NCBI RefSeq assembly: GCF_000981805.1
Contig: NZ_CP011132.1
Span: 3,782,001 to 3,846,000 of the forward strand
DNA length: 64,000 nucleotides
Source: Citrobacter amalonaticus Y19
GTDB taxonomy: Bacteria; Pseudomonadota; Gammaproteobacteria; Enterobacterales; Enterobacteriaceae
Direction: 5' to 3'
Below, piece after piece: positions 1 through 8,746 of this stretch (its first letter is position 1; the number at the start of each line of letters is the position of its first letter). Below the pieces are notes generated by a model. It had not been told where the DNA came from and made no database searches. It saw nothing but the letters and a program-made list of their open reading frames with translations. Position numbers and translations under genes: made by a program.

Positions 1-1245
1 TTACTGATAAACCGGCAACAGATTAAAGCTCGACAGGATGTGTACCAGCGCGTTACCCACACCGAAAACCAGAATCAGGACAATCATCGGCTTACCGCCC
101 CATACGCGGAATTTTGGGCTACCGAAGCGCTGACGTGATTTGCGTGCCAACAACGCGGGCACAATCGCGGCCCAGATGGTCGCCGCCAGTCCTGCATAGC
201 CAATGGCGTACAGGAATCCATTCGGCCACAGCAGCCCCCCGACGATCGGCGGAACAAAGGTGAGCAGCGCCGTTTTGAAGCGTCCCAGCGCCGAATCGTC
301 AAAACCAAACAGATCGGCCAGATAGTCAAACAGTCCCAGCGTGACGCCGAGGAACGAACTCGCTACCGCAAAGTTAGAGAACACCACCAGCAGCAGATCC
401 AGACTTCGACTGTTCAGCACGCCGCTCAGCGCCTGCACCAGCACATCAATATTGCCGCCCTCTCGCGCGATGCCGATAAACTCTGGACGCGGAATGTTCC
501 CCATCGTCCCCAGCAACCAGACGGTGTACAGCACCAGCGCCAGCAGCGTCCCGTAAACCAGGCACTTCACAATCGTGCGGGGGTCTTTACCGTAATATTT
601 CATCAGGCTCGGGACGTTACCGTGATAGCCAAACGATGCCAGACAGAACGGCAGTGTCATCAGCAGATACGGCGTATAAGAGGCGTTACTTTCCGCGACG
701 TTAAACAGCGTGGTCGGCGTGACGTGCCCTAGCAGACTGCCGAAAGTCAGGAAGAAAGTAATGACCTTCGCACCCAGCACGATCGCCGTCATGCGACTTA
801 CCGCTTTGGTGCTCAACCACACCACAAACGCCACCAACAGCGCAAAGCCAAAACCTGCCGCACGGGCGGGCACGTTCAGTGACATCTCGCTAAACGTATG
901 GTGCAGAATCGAACCGCTCGCCGAAATATAGGCATAGGTCAGGATATAGAGTACGAAGGCAATAGAGATACCGTTGACCACGTTCCAGCCTTTGCCCAGC
1001 AGATCTTTGGTGATGGTATCGAAGCTTGAACCAATCCGGTAGTTGAGGTTTGCTTCAAGGATCATCAGACCGGAATGCAGCATGCAGAACCAGGTAAAGA
1101 CCAGCGCTGCCATTGACCAGAAAAACCAGCTACCTGCCATAACCACCGGTAAAGAAAACATCCCTGCGCCGATAATAGTGCCGCCGATAATCACCACGCC
1201 ACCGAGCAGCGAAGGTGATGTCTGGGTGGTGGTTAGTGTTGCCAT
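1..1245 (-). CDS. mtr: tryptophan-specific permease Mtr
   Basis: A 414-residue inner-membrane protein of the hydroxy/aromatic amino acid permease (HAAAP) family, which imports L-tryptophan with protons. The N-terminus carries the glycine-rich first helix typical of the family (GGVVIIGGTIIGAGMF), and hydrophobic segments recur to the C-terminus, consistent with 11 membrane helices. Length and sequence match E. coli Mtr. The ATG at 1245 is preceded by GGAG. The gene stands alone downstream of the deaD terminator and has a candidate TrpR operator upstream. The stop codon is at the window edge, so the gene is complete. Confidence 0.95.
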   Translation of the reverse strand: MATLTTTQTSPSLLGGVVIIGGTIIGAGMFSLPVVMAGSWFFWSMAALVFTWFCMLHSGLMILEANLNYRIGSSFDTITKDLLGKGWNVVNGISIAFVLYILTYAYISASGSILHHTFSEMSLNVPARAAGFGFALLVAFVVWLSTKAVSRMTAIVLGAKVITFFLTFGSLLGHVTPTTLFNVAESNASYTPYLLMTLPFCLASFGYHGNVPSLMKYYGKDPRTIVKCLVYGTLLALVLYTVWLLGTMGNIPRPEFIGIAREGGNIDVLVQALSGVLNSRSLDLLLVVFSNFAVASSFLGVTLGLFDYLADLFGFDDSALGRFKTALLTFVPPIVGGLLWPNGFLYAIGYAGLAATIWAAIVPALLARKSRQRFGSPKFRVWGGKPMIVLILVFGVGNALVHILSSFNLLPVYQ

Positions 1246-1298
1246 TTAGCGATTTCTCCAGCGAATAATGTTGTGACCGCATTTTAATGTGTTGCACT

Positions 1299-1316
1299 GT
1301 ACCAGTACAATAGTAC
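1299..1316 (-). promoter_or_regulatory. candidate TrpR operator of mtr
   Basis: An imperfect palindrome with GTAC at both ends and TACT repeats inside lies about 55 bases upstream of the mtr start. E. coli mtr is repressed by TrpR at a site of this type in the same position and activated by TyrR. The symmetry is seen directly; the assignment to TrpR is inferred. Confidence 0.5.
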
Positions 1317-1323
1317 AAATGAA

Positions 1324-1355
1324 ATAAAAAAAGCCCCGATGGTTTTATCGGGGCT
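1324..1355 (-). terminator. rho-independent terminator of deaD
   Basis: Read on the minus strand, a 9-bp stem (AGCCCCGAT / ATCGGGGCT) with a 6-base loop is followed by a run of seven T. It lies 34 bases after the deaD stop and before the mtr promoter. Confidence 0.85.
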
Positions 1356-1388
1356 GTACCTATTACTTTACGTCAGTAAACGAGAGGT

Positions 1389-3281
1389 TTACGCGTCACG
1401 ACGACGGCTGGGACCGTCTTCACGACGTGGCGCACGGCTACCTTCACGACGTTCGCCGCTGAAACGACGACCATCACCACGACCGCCTTCACGACGCTCA
1501 CCGCCGAAACCGCGACCGCCTTCACGACGTTCGCCGCCGAAGCTACGACCACCGCCACGACGTTCAGTGTGCGGCTGTGCATCGCCCACCAACTGCATGT
1601 TCATCGGTTTGTTGAGGATGCGGGTACGCGTAAAGTGCTGCAGTACTTCACCCGGCATACCTTTCGGCAGTTCGATGGTGGAGTGCGAAGCGAACAGCTT
1701 GATGTTACCAATGTAACGGCTGCTGATGTCGCCTTCGTTGGCAATCGCGCCAACGATATGACGAACTTCCACGCCGTCATCACGACCCACTTCAATGCGG
1801 TACAGTTGCATATCGCCAACGTCACGACGTTCACGACGCGGACGGTCTTCACCGCTGCGTTCTGGACGGTCGCCGCGCGGGCCACGATCGTTACGCTCAC
1901 GCGGACCACGATCGTCACGGTCACGGAACTCACGCTTCGGACGCATCGGCGCATCTGGCGGAACGATCAGAGTACGTTCGCCCTGTGCCATTTTCAGCAG
2001 AGCGGCAGCCAGGGTTTCGATATCCAGCTCTTCGTCTTCCGCTGTCGGCTGCAGTTTAGCCAGCAGCGCACGGTACTGATCCAGATCGCTACTTTCCAGC
2101 TGTTGCTGTACTTTAGCCGCAAATTTTTCCAGACGACGTTTGCCCAGCAGTTCTGCGTTCGGCAGTTCAACTTCCGGAATGGTCAGCTTCATGGTGCGTT
2201 CGATGTTACGCAGCAGACGACGCTCGCGGTTCTCAACGAACAGCAGCGCACGGCCTGCACGCCCCGCACGACCGGTACGGCCAATACGGTGAACGTAAGA
2301 CTCGGAATCCATCGGGATATCGTAGTTTACCACCAGGCTGATACGCTCTACGTCCAGGCCACGGGCCGCAACGTCGGTCGCAATCAGGATATCCAGACGA
2401 CCGTCTTTCAGACGTTCCAGCGTCTGCTCACGCAGCGCCTGGTTCATGTCGCCGTTCAGCGCTGCACTGTTATAGCCGCTACGCTCCAGCGCTTCAGCCA
2501 CTTCCAGCGTCGCGTTTTTGGTACGAACGAAGATAATCGCCGCATCAAAATCTTCTGCTTCCAGGAAACGCACCAGCGCTTCGTTCTTACGCATGCCCCA
2601 GACAGTCCAGTAGCTCTGGCTGATGTCCGGGCGAGTAGTGATGCTGGACTGAATGCGCACTTCCTGCGGCTCTTTCATAAAGCGGCGGGTAATGCGACGA
2701 ATCGCTTCCGGCATCGTGGCAGAGAACAGAGCGGTCTGATGACCTTCCGGGATCTGCGCCATAATGGTTTCAACGTCTTCGATGAAGCCCATGCGCAGCA
2801 TTTCGTCGGCTTCATCCAGAACCAGACCGCTCAGTTTAGAGAGATCCAGGGTGCCGCGTTTCAGGTGATCCAGCAGACGACCCGGCGTACCGACGACGAT
2901 CTGCGGCCCTTGACGCAGGGCGCGTAACTGCACGTCATAACGCTGGCCGCCGTACAGGGCAACCACGTTCACGCCGCGCATATGTTTAGAGAAATCCGTC
3001 ATGGCTTCAGCTACCTGAACCGCCAGTTCGCGGGTCGGTGCCAGCACCAGGATTTGAGGTGCTTTCAGCTCAGGATCAAGATTTTGTAACAGCGGTAAGG
3101 AGAACGCTGCAGTTTTACCGCTGCCGGTCTGGGCCATGCCCAGTACGTCACGACCGTTCAGCAAGTGCGGGATACACTCAGACTGGATCGGTGATGGTTT
3201 TTCGTAACCCAGATCGTTAAGGGCTTCAAGGATAGGAGCCTTCAGGCCCAGATCTGCAAAAGTGGTTTCGAATTCAGCCAT
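1389..3281 (-). CDS. deaD: ATP-dependent DEAD-box RNA helicase DeaD (CsdA)
   Basis: Cold-shock RNA helicase that helps 50S subunit assembly and mRNA decay. The 630 residues contain Walker A AQTGSGKT (50-57), the DEAD box (156-159) and SAT (187-189). The helicase C domain follows, then an RNA-binding domain and a basic Arg/Gly-rich tail with repeats of the form [10 protein letters not shown]. The frame stays open 22 codons upstream, but MAEFETTF is the conserved start. That start overlaps the end of yrbN, as in E. coli, so translation is probably coupled. A terminator follows. Confidence 0.96.
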
Positions 3282-3354
3282 GTAGTACGTGTGCCTCAAA
3301 ATTAATGGCGGCCAGTCTACATAACTCATCATGAAATTGATCTGCAATTTTCAT
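3274..3354 (-). CDS. yrbN: small protein YrbN (26 aa)
   Basis: A 26-codon reading frame (starting [14 protein letters not shown] and ending EAHVLHG) ends in TGA eight bases inside deaD, in another frame. This is the position and size of the E. coli small protein YrbN, encoded between nlpI and deaD. The overlap suggests that ribosomes finishing yrbN re-initiate at deaD. The protein's own function is unknown. The reading frame and overlap are seen directly; identity with YrbN rests on position, size and remembered sequence. Confidence 0.8.
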
Positions 3355-3460
3355 TGAAAAGTGTGAACCGGCTCAAAGTAGGTGTATTAACGAACAACAA
3401 CGCCCTCACCCGTGAAGGTGATGGCAATCAAAAAAGATTACGGGCTGATGTGTACGTCAG

Positions 3461-4345
3461 CTATTGCTGGTCCGATTCTGCCAGGTCATCTTGGTCCTGG
3501 CCCAGGAGCGATAATTCCAACAATGCGTATCGGTGCTCAACAAAGTTATGAACGTTGTTAGCCACCGCCAGTTTGAACAATGCCGTAGCGTTGTCCAAAT
3601 CCCCCAGACTTAGGTAGTACTTACCTAAATAGAAGTTGGTTTCACTGAGATGCTCAGCGAGCGAGGTGTTATCCGTTGCGTCCGCCTTGAGCTTTTCCAT
3701 CAGCGATGCTTCGCTCATGTTGCCCAGGTAGAACTCGACAATGTTCCATCCCCATTGTTCTTTATCCGATTTCTCGAAGCGCTGTTTCAGCGCGACTTTC
3801 GCCTGCTTCTCATCGAGCTTCTGCTCAGCGAGATAAAGCCACAGGCTGCGGAAAGGATCATTGGGATCGTCTTGATAAAACGCCAGCAGATCATCTTGCG
3901 CTAACTTGTCGCGACCGCCGTAATACAATGCGATTCCGCGATTTAAGTGCGCGTAGTTGTAAGTTGGATCAAGCTCAAGTACAGAATCAAACGCTTCATA
4001 GGCAGCATCAAAATTGCCTGCCTGCGTTAAATATATACCTAAGTAATTGAATACTTCAGGCATATCGGGTCGGATTGCCAACGCTTGTGAAAAATCATTT
4101 CGCGCTAATGCCCTCAGACCGAGACTATCATACAACACTCCGCGCTCATATAAAAGCTGTGCGCGTTCGTCATCGGTTAAAGCCCGACTGGCAAGAATTT
4201 GTTCCATGCGTGCCAGAATCACTTCCTGCTGCAAAGTCGGTTGCAATGGTACTGCGAGGACTTCACTCTTACGCCAGGCGGAATTACTGCATCCAGCCAG
4301 CGTGAGTGCGGTTGCCACGAAACACCAGCGCAAAAAAGGCGTCAT
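3461..4345 (-). CDS. nlpI: lipoprotein NlpI, TPR adaptor
   Basis: Outer-membrane lipoprotein of 294 residues. The signal peptide ends in the lipobox LAGC, with lipidated Cys at residue 19. Tetratricopeptide repeats follow (for example around LYERGVLYDSLGLRALARND and NYLGIYLTQAGNFDAAYEAF). In E. coli, NlpI delivers the peptidoglycan endopeptidase MepS to protease Prc and scaffolds cell-wall hydrolases. The start chosen gives the signal peptide directly; 29 further open codons upstream have no signal character. It lies 109 bases downstream of pnp, after the pnp terminator. Confidence 0.95.
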   Translation of the reverse strand: MTPFLRWCFVATALTLAGCSNSAWRKSEVLAVPLQPTLQQEVILARMEQILASRALTDDERAQLLYERGVLYDSLGLRALARNDFSQALAIRPDMPEVFNYLGIYLTQAGNFDAAYEAFDSVLELDPTYNYAHLNRGIALYYGGRDKLAQDDLLAFYQDDPNDPFRSLWLYLAEQKLDEKQAKVALKQRFEKSDKEQWGWNIVEFYLGNMSEASLMEKLKADATDNTSLAEHLSETNFYLGKYYLSLGDLDNATALFKLAVANNVHNFVEHRYALLELSLLGQDQDDLAESDQQ

Positions 4346-4417
4346 TTCCCACTCCCGAAGACAACGATTAATTGAACGTCCTGTTCCCCGGTTGCTAACA
4401 AGGCGTCCTGCCAGGTT

Positions 4418-4443
4418 AAAAGCCCTCCGCAACCGCGGAGGGC
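4418..4443 (-). terminator. terminator of pnp
   Basis: On the minus strand a perfect 9-bp stem (GCCCTCCGC / GCGGAGGGC) with a 4-base loop is followed by TTTTAA. It begins 12 bases after the pnp stop codon. Confidence 0.8.
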
Positions 4444-4454
4444 AAATGGCAACC

Positions 4455-6590
4455 TTACTCGCCCTGCTGGCTAGCCGGAGCTTCCGGTGCAGCCGCTGGC
4501 TGAGATTGTTCAGTTGCTTCTTTAATGCTCAAACGTACACGGCCCTGGCGATCAACTTCCAGAACTTTAACCGGTACTTCCTGGCCCATCTGCAGGTAAT
4601 CGGTCACTTTCTCTACACGCTTATCCGCGATCTGCGAGATGTGAACCAGACCTTCTTTACCGCCGCCGATGGCAACAAATGCGCCAAAGTCAACGATACG
4701 GGTCACTTTACCATTGTAGATACGACCGACTTCGATTTCTGCGGTGATCTCTTCGATACGACGGATAGCATGTTTCGCTTTCTCACCGTCAGTCGCCGCG
4801 ATCTTCACAGTACCGTCATCTTCGATTTCGATGGTGGTGCCAGTTTCTTCGGTCAGCGCACGGATCACAGAACCGCCCTTACCGATCACGTCTTTGATCT
4901 TGTCCGGGTTGATCTTGATGGTGTGGATACGCGGAGCAAACTGAGAAATGTCGCCGCGCGGCGCGTTGATCGCCTGTTCCATCACGCCCAGGATGTGCAG
5001 ACGCGCACCTTTAGCCTGGTTCAGTGCAACCTGCATGATCTCTTTGGTGATGCCTTCAATTTTGATATCCATCTGCAGTGCAGAGATACCGTCGCGGGAA
5101 CCTGCCACTTTGAAGTCCATATCGCCGAGGTGATCTTCGTCACCCAGGATGTCAGACAGTACGACAAAGTTGTCGCCTTCTTTCACCAGACCCATTGCGA
5201 TACCCGCAACGGCAGCTTTGATCGGCACACCTGCGTCCATCAGGGCCAGAGAAGCGCCACAGACGGAAGCCATGGAAGAAGAACCGTTAGATTCGGTGAT
5301 TTCAGACACCACGCGAACGGTGTACGGGAATTTGTCTGCTTCCGGCATAACAGCCAGCACGCCGCGCTTCGCCAGACGACCATGACCAATTTCACGACGC
5401 TTCGGAGAACCGACCATGCCGGTTTCACCTACGGAGTACGGAGGGAAGTTGTAGTGGAACAGGAAGTTGTCAGTACGCTCGCCCATCAGTTCGTCAAGAA
5501 CCTGTGCGTCACGTGCGGTCCCCAGCGTTGCGGTAACCAGCGCCTGAGTTTCACCACGGGTGAACAGCGCAGAACCGTGAGTACGCGGCAGCACGCCAGT
5601 ACGCACGTCCAGACCACGGATCATGTCTTTTTCACGACCATCGATACGCGGCTCACCGGCCAGTACACGGCTACGCACAACGTTTTTCTCGATTGCGTGC
5701 AGAATTTCACCCAGTTCGTTAGCGTCCAGGGTTTCATCTTCAGCAACCAGAGTCGCGATGGTTTCAGATTTGATCACGTCAACCTGAGCATAACGCTCTT
5801 GTTTGTCGGTGATACGGTAAGCATCGCTCAGGCGAGATTCAGCCAGTGCCGCAACGCGCGCGTTCAGCGCAGCGTCTACGACTTCCGGCTGCCAGTCCCA
5901 ACGCGGTTTACCAGCTTCTTTCACCAGATCGTTGATCGCCTGGATAACCACCTGCTGCTGATCGTGGCCGAACACGACTGCGCCCAGCATCTGATCTTCG
6001 CTCAGCAGTTCCGCTTCGGATTCAACCATCAGTACGGCCGCTTCAGTACCGGCAACCACCAGATCCAGCTTGCTCTCTTTCAGCTCGTCCTGAGTCGGGT
6101 TCAGTACGTACTGGTCATTGATATAACCAACACGTGCCGCACCGATTGGGCCGTTGAACGGAATACCAGACAGAGACAGCGCAGCAGAGGCACCAATCAT
6201 TGCCACGATATCCGGGTTAACCTGCGGGTTAACGGAAACAACGGTCGCGATGACCTGAACTTCGTTCACGAAACCTTCCGGGAACAGCGGGCGAACCGGG
6301 CGGTCAATCAGACGCGCGATCAGGGTTTCGCCTTCGCTTGGGCGGCCTTCACGACGGAAGAAGCTACCTGGGATACGACCAGCAGCGTAGGTACGCTCCT
6401 GATAGTTTACGGTCAGCGGGAAGAAGTCCTGACCCGGCTTCGCTTTTTTCTGGCCGACAACGGTAACGAATACCGCAGTGTCGTCCATGCTAACCATAAC
6501 AGCGGCAGTAGCCTGACGGGCCATCATGCCGGTTTCCAGCGTGACGGTATGCTGACCGTACTGGAATTTACGAACGATCGGATTAAGCAA
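4455..6590 (-). CDS. pnp: polynucleotide phosphorylase PNPase
   Basis: A 711-residue 3'-to-5' phosphorolytic exoribonuclease and degradosome subunit. Two RNase PH-like domains come first, then a KH domain (IKDVIGKGGSVIRALTEETG), then an S1 domain (VGRIYNGKVTRIVDFGAFVA), with a Pro/Ala-rich tail. Length equals the E. coli enzyme. The start codon is TTG (MLNPIVRKF), as in E. coli, preceded by AAGGAT. Expression is expected to be autoregulated through the leader hairpin upstream, which RNase III cleaves. Confidence 0.97.
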   Translation of the reverse strand: MLNPIVRKFQYGQHTVTLETGMMARQATAAVMVSMDDTAVFVTVVGQKKAKPGQDFFPLTVNYQERTYAAGRIPGSFFRREGRPSEGETLIARLIDRPVRPLFPEGFVNEVQVIATVVSVNPQVNPDIVAMIGASAALSLSGIPFNGPIGAARVGYINDQYVLNPTQDELKESKLDLVVAGTEAAVLMVESEAELLSEDQMLGAVVFGHDQQQVVIQAINDLVKEAGKPRWDWQPEVVDAALNARVAALAESRLSDAYRITDKQERYAQVDVIKSETIATLVAEDETLDANELGEILHAIEKNVVRSRVLAGEPRIDGREKDMIRGLDVRTGVLPRTHGSALFTRGETQALVTATLGTARDAQVLDELMGERTDNFLFHYNFPPYSVGETGMVGSPKRREIGHGRLAKRGVLAVMPEADKFPYTVRVVSEITESNGSSSMASVCGASLALMDAGVPIKAAVAGIAMGLVKEGDNFVVLSDILGDEDHLGDMDFKVAGSRDGISALQMDIKIEGITKEIMQVALNQAKGARLHILGVMEQAINAPRGDISQFAPRIHTIKINPDKIKDVIGKGGSVIRALTEETGTTIEIEDDGTVKIAATDGEKAKHAIRRIEEITAEIEVGRIYNGKVTRIVDFGAFVAIGGGKEGLVHISQIADKRVEKVTDYLQMGQEVPVKVLEVDRQGRVRLSIKEATEQSQPAAAPEAPASQQGE

Positions 6591-6660
6591 AATAATATCC
6601 TTTCAAATTTTTGGCGACACAAACTGTATCGCCGTTAATACCCGATCTTCTGCGCATCCT

Positions 6661-6718
6661 CGCGACTAATGACAACCCTAACCCATACGATATTGGGTAA
6701 AGCCTCTCATTAGCCGCG
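6661..6718 (-). promoter_or_regulatory. pnp leader hairpin (RNase III / PNPase autoregulation)
   Basis: A long imperfect stem-loop in the pnp 5' leader pairs CGCG with CGCG, CTAATGA with TCATTAG, and ACCCA with TGGGT around a short AT-rich loop. In E. coli RNase III cuts the pnp leader duplex and PNPase then degrades the product to repress itself. The pairing is seen; the role is taken from E. coli. The sRNA SraG is also encoded in this interval in E. coli, opposite to pnp, but it could not be delimited here. Confidence 0.7.
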
Positions 6719-6790
6719 CGAACCTCTGCAACGGAAGATCATTCATAGCAACAATACAATAGTTTCCAGTGAATTGCTGCCATCTGCTTG

Positions 6791-6817
6791 AAAAAAGGGG
6801 CCATGAAGGCCCCCTTT
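6791..6817 (-). terminator. terminator of rpsO
   Basis: On the minus strand a stem AAGGGGGCC / GGCCCCTT with a 5-base loop is followed by a T run, 18 bases after the rpsO stop. It separates rpsO from pnp; E. coli has the equivalent leaky terminator t1. Confidence 0.85.
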
Positions 6818-6834
6818 TACGAAACTCGCAAGAG

Positions 6835-7104
6835 TTAGCGACGCAGACCCAGACGCTCAATCAGCGCGGTGTAGCGTGCAACATCTTTACGTTTCAGGTA
6901 GTCGAGCAGTTTACGACGCTGAGAAACCATGCGCAGCAGACCACGACGGCTGTGGTGATCTTTTTTGTGCTCTGCAAAGTGGCCCTGCAGGTGGTTAATC
7001 TGTGCAGTCAACAGAGCAACCTGAACATCGGTAGAACCGGTGTCGTTTGCATCACGACCGAACTCAGAAACGATTTTAGCTGTAGCTTCAGTACTTAGAG
7101 ACAT
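6835..7104 (-). CDS. rpsO: 30S ribosomal protein S15
   Basis: An 89-codon protein beginning [10 protein letters not shown], with the conserved S15 core ([20 protein letters not shown] and [20 protein letters not shown]). S15 binds 16S rRNA helices 20-22 early in 30S assembly. In E. coli it represses its own translation by trapping the ribosome on a pseudoknot in the leader. The frame is open 30 codons further upstream, but the family start is clear. It lies between truB and pnp with its own promoter and terminator. Confidence 0.97.
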
Positions 7105-7212
7105 TTTAAAACTCCAAAGTATTAAGTATGAAAGGACGCCGATCTCTAATTCAGCGTTCCCAGTGTACGCCGCGTGAACTGTTAAAAAATTCACACAACG
7201 TTAAGCGGCAGT

Positions 7213-7241
7213 ATTCTACTCGTAGCGCCTTCTTATCGCAA
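7213..7241 (-). promoter_or_regulatory. rpsO promoter (sigma-70)
   Basis: On the minus strand TTGCGA (-35) and TAGAAT (-10) are separated by exactly 17 bases. They lie in the truB-rpsO gap, about 110 bases before the rpsO start. The remaining leader (about 7105-7206) would hold the S15 autoregulatory pseudoknot known from E. coli. Confidence 0.7.
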
Positions 7242-7253
7242 GACGAACCCGTG

Positions 7254-8198
7254 CTACGCCGGATACTCCACCACTAACCGGCGAGGAGCCACGCGACCTT
7301 CGTCGTCGATCTCACCCATGCCGATAAACTTACCGTCATCCCCTTCCGTAACACGAACCAGCCCTTCCAGCGGTGCGCCGTTCGTACGTACCGGGTTACC
7401 ATTTTTGAAGTAAACTGAAGAGGTTAACGGCAAATTAACGATGGGATAGTCCGAAGCCGGACTATCCATTGGCATCAGCAGCGGATCAAGCAACTCTGCT
7501 GCCGGTATCCCCTGCTGTTCCGCCTGTTCGACCATTTCACGCAGACGTTCCAGCGTGACCATACGATCCACCGGATATTTGCTGACCGTCAGACGACGCA
7601 GGAAGATCACGTGCGCGCCGCATCCCAGCTTTTCACCCAGATCGTCAATAATGGTGCGAATATAGGTGCCTTTTGAGCAGTGTACTTCCAGCTCCAGTTC
7701 ATCCCCTTCATGACGGATAAACAGCAACTCGTAAACGGTAATCGGTCGGGCTTCGCGCGGCACTTCAATGCCCTGGCGCGCGTATTCGTACAGCTTTTTA
7801 CCCTGATACTTCAGCGCCGAGTACATCGACGGCACCTGTTCGATATCGCCGCGGAACGTGTCCAGCGCGGCAGCTAACTGTTCAGGGGTGAAGGTGACCG
7901 GACGTTCCTGCACGATTTGCCCATCGGCATCGGAGGTGTCTGTACGCTGTCCCAGACGGGCAATCACCCGATAACGCTTGTCGGAATCCAGCAGATACTG
8001 CGAAAACTTGGTCGCTTCCCCGAGGCAAATCGGCAGCATGCCGGTCGCTAACGGATCCAGCGCCCCGGTATGCCCGGCGCGGTTGGCGTTATAGAGGCGT
8101 TTCACTTTTTGCAGTACGTCATTACTGGACATGCCCTGCGGCTTATCCAGCAGCAGGACACCGTGAATGTCGCGACCACGACGACGAGGACGACTCAT
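7254..8198 (-). CDS. truB: tRNA pseudouridine-55 synthase TruB
   Basis: A 314-residue enzyme that makes pseudouridine 55 in the T-loop of all tRNAs and also acts as a tRNA chaperone. The catalytic motif GHTGALDPLATG places the nucleophile at Asp48. The C-terminal domain is PUA-like (EGLVRVTEGDDGKFIGMGEI). The start codon overlaps the rbfA stop by one base (TGATG), so the two are translationally coupled. It is the last gene of the metY-rimP-nusA-infB-rbfA-truB operon. Confidence 0.97.
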   Translation of the reverse strand: MSRPRRRGRDIHGVLLLDKPQGMSSNDVLQKVKRLYNANRAGHTGALDPLATGMLPICLGEATKFSQYLLDSDKRYRVIARLGQRTDTSDADGQIVQERPVTFTPEQLAAALDTFRGDIEQVPSMYSALKYQGKKLYEYARQGIEVPREARPITVYELLFIRHEGDELELEVHCSKGTYIRTIIDDLGEKLGCGAHVIFLRRLTVSKYPVDRMVTLERLREMVEQAEQQGIPAAELLDPLLMPMDSPASDYPIVNLPLTSSVYFKNGNPVRTNGAPLEGLVRVTEGDDGKFIGMGEIDDEGRVAPRRLVVEYPA

Positions 8199-8599
8199 CA
8201 GTCCTCCTTGCTGTCGTCCGGGTTTACACGACGTTCTTCGTCATGTTTAACCACGTTGGTCACCAGGTTGGACATGCGCATCCCTTCCACCAGCGAGTTA
8301 TCGTAGAAGAAGGTCAGTTCCGGCACGATACGCAGACGCATCGCTTTACCCAACAGGCTACGGATGAAGCCGGATGCTTCCTGTAATGCTTTGATGCCCG
8401 CTTTGATCGCGTCTTCATCTTTGTCATTGAGGAAGGTGACATACACTTTGGCATATGCCAGATCGCGGGACATTTCGACACCCGAAACGGTGGTCATCAT
8501 GCCCAGACGCGGGTCTTTAATTTCGCGCTGCAGGATGATTGCGATCTCTTTTTGCATCTCCTGTCCCACGCGCTGTGGGCGACCGAATTCTTTCGCCAT
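8198..8599 (-). CDS. rbfA: 30S ribosome-binding factor RbfA
   Basis: A 133-residue cold-shock ribosome maturation factor that binds free 30S subunits and helps process the 5' end of 16S rRNA. The sequence (starting MAKEFGRPQRVGQEMQKEIA) follows E. coli RbfA throughout, including the KH-type core and acidic tail. Six upstream in-frame codons lack support. The stop overlaps the truB start by one base. It is separated from infB by a terminator-like hairpin and a REP element. Confidence 0.96.
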   Translation of the reverse strand: MAKEFGRPQRVGQEMQKEIAIILQREIKDPRLGMMTTVSGVEMSRDLAYAKVYVTFLNDKDEDAIKAGIKALQEASGFIRSLLGKAMRLRIVPELTFFYDNSLVEGMRMSNLVTNVVKHDEERRVNPDDSKED

Positions 8600-8610
8600 A
8601 ATAAATTCTC

Positions 8611-8642
8611 CAGACAAAAAAGGGGCCTTGAGCCCCTTTTAA
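8611..8642 (-). terminator. hairpin with T run between rbfA start and infB
   Basis: On the minus strand AAAAGGGGCT, a 3-base loop, then GGCCCCTTTTTT form a terminator-like hairpin ending only about 12 bases before the rbfA start. Because infB and rbfA are co-transcribed in E. coli, it is probably a partial terminator or processing signal. Confidence 0.6.
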
Positions 8643-8649
8643 AATTATT

Positions 8650-8736
8650 GCCGGGTGGCGCTTTGAAGCCTGATGGCGCTACGCTTATCAGGCCTACAAC
8701 CCGGACGTAGGCCCGGTAAACGGTGTGCCACCGGGC
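8650..8736. repeat. REP/BIME element between infB and rbfA
   Basis: Two palindromic units of the enterobacterial REP type stand in opposite orientation: one starts GCCGGGTGGCGCT and the other ends GGTGTGCCACCGGGC. The linker contains GCCTGATGGCGCTACGC and CTTATCAGGCCTAC. Such elements stabilise upstream mRNA or bind gyrase or IHF. It fills the infB-rbfA gap. Confidence 0.8.
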
Positions 8737-8746
8737 ATAACGAAGA

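Noticed and set aside
1400..1560. CRISPR-like or minisatellite array in the deaD 3' end
   Set aside because: The repetition reflects codons of the Arg/Gly-rich C-terminal tail of DeaD; units are irregular and have no spacers.
4047..6638. Very long plus-strand open frame (over 800 codons) opposite pnp
   Set aside because: It runs antisense through pnp and nlpI, has no family signature and an unnatural composition rich in Arg, His and Thr; it is a shadow of codon bias in highly expressed pnp.
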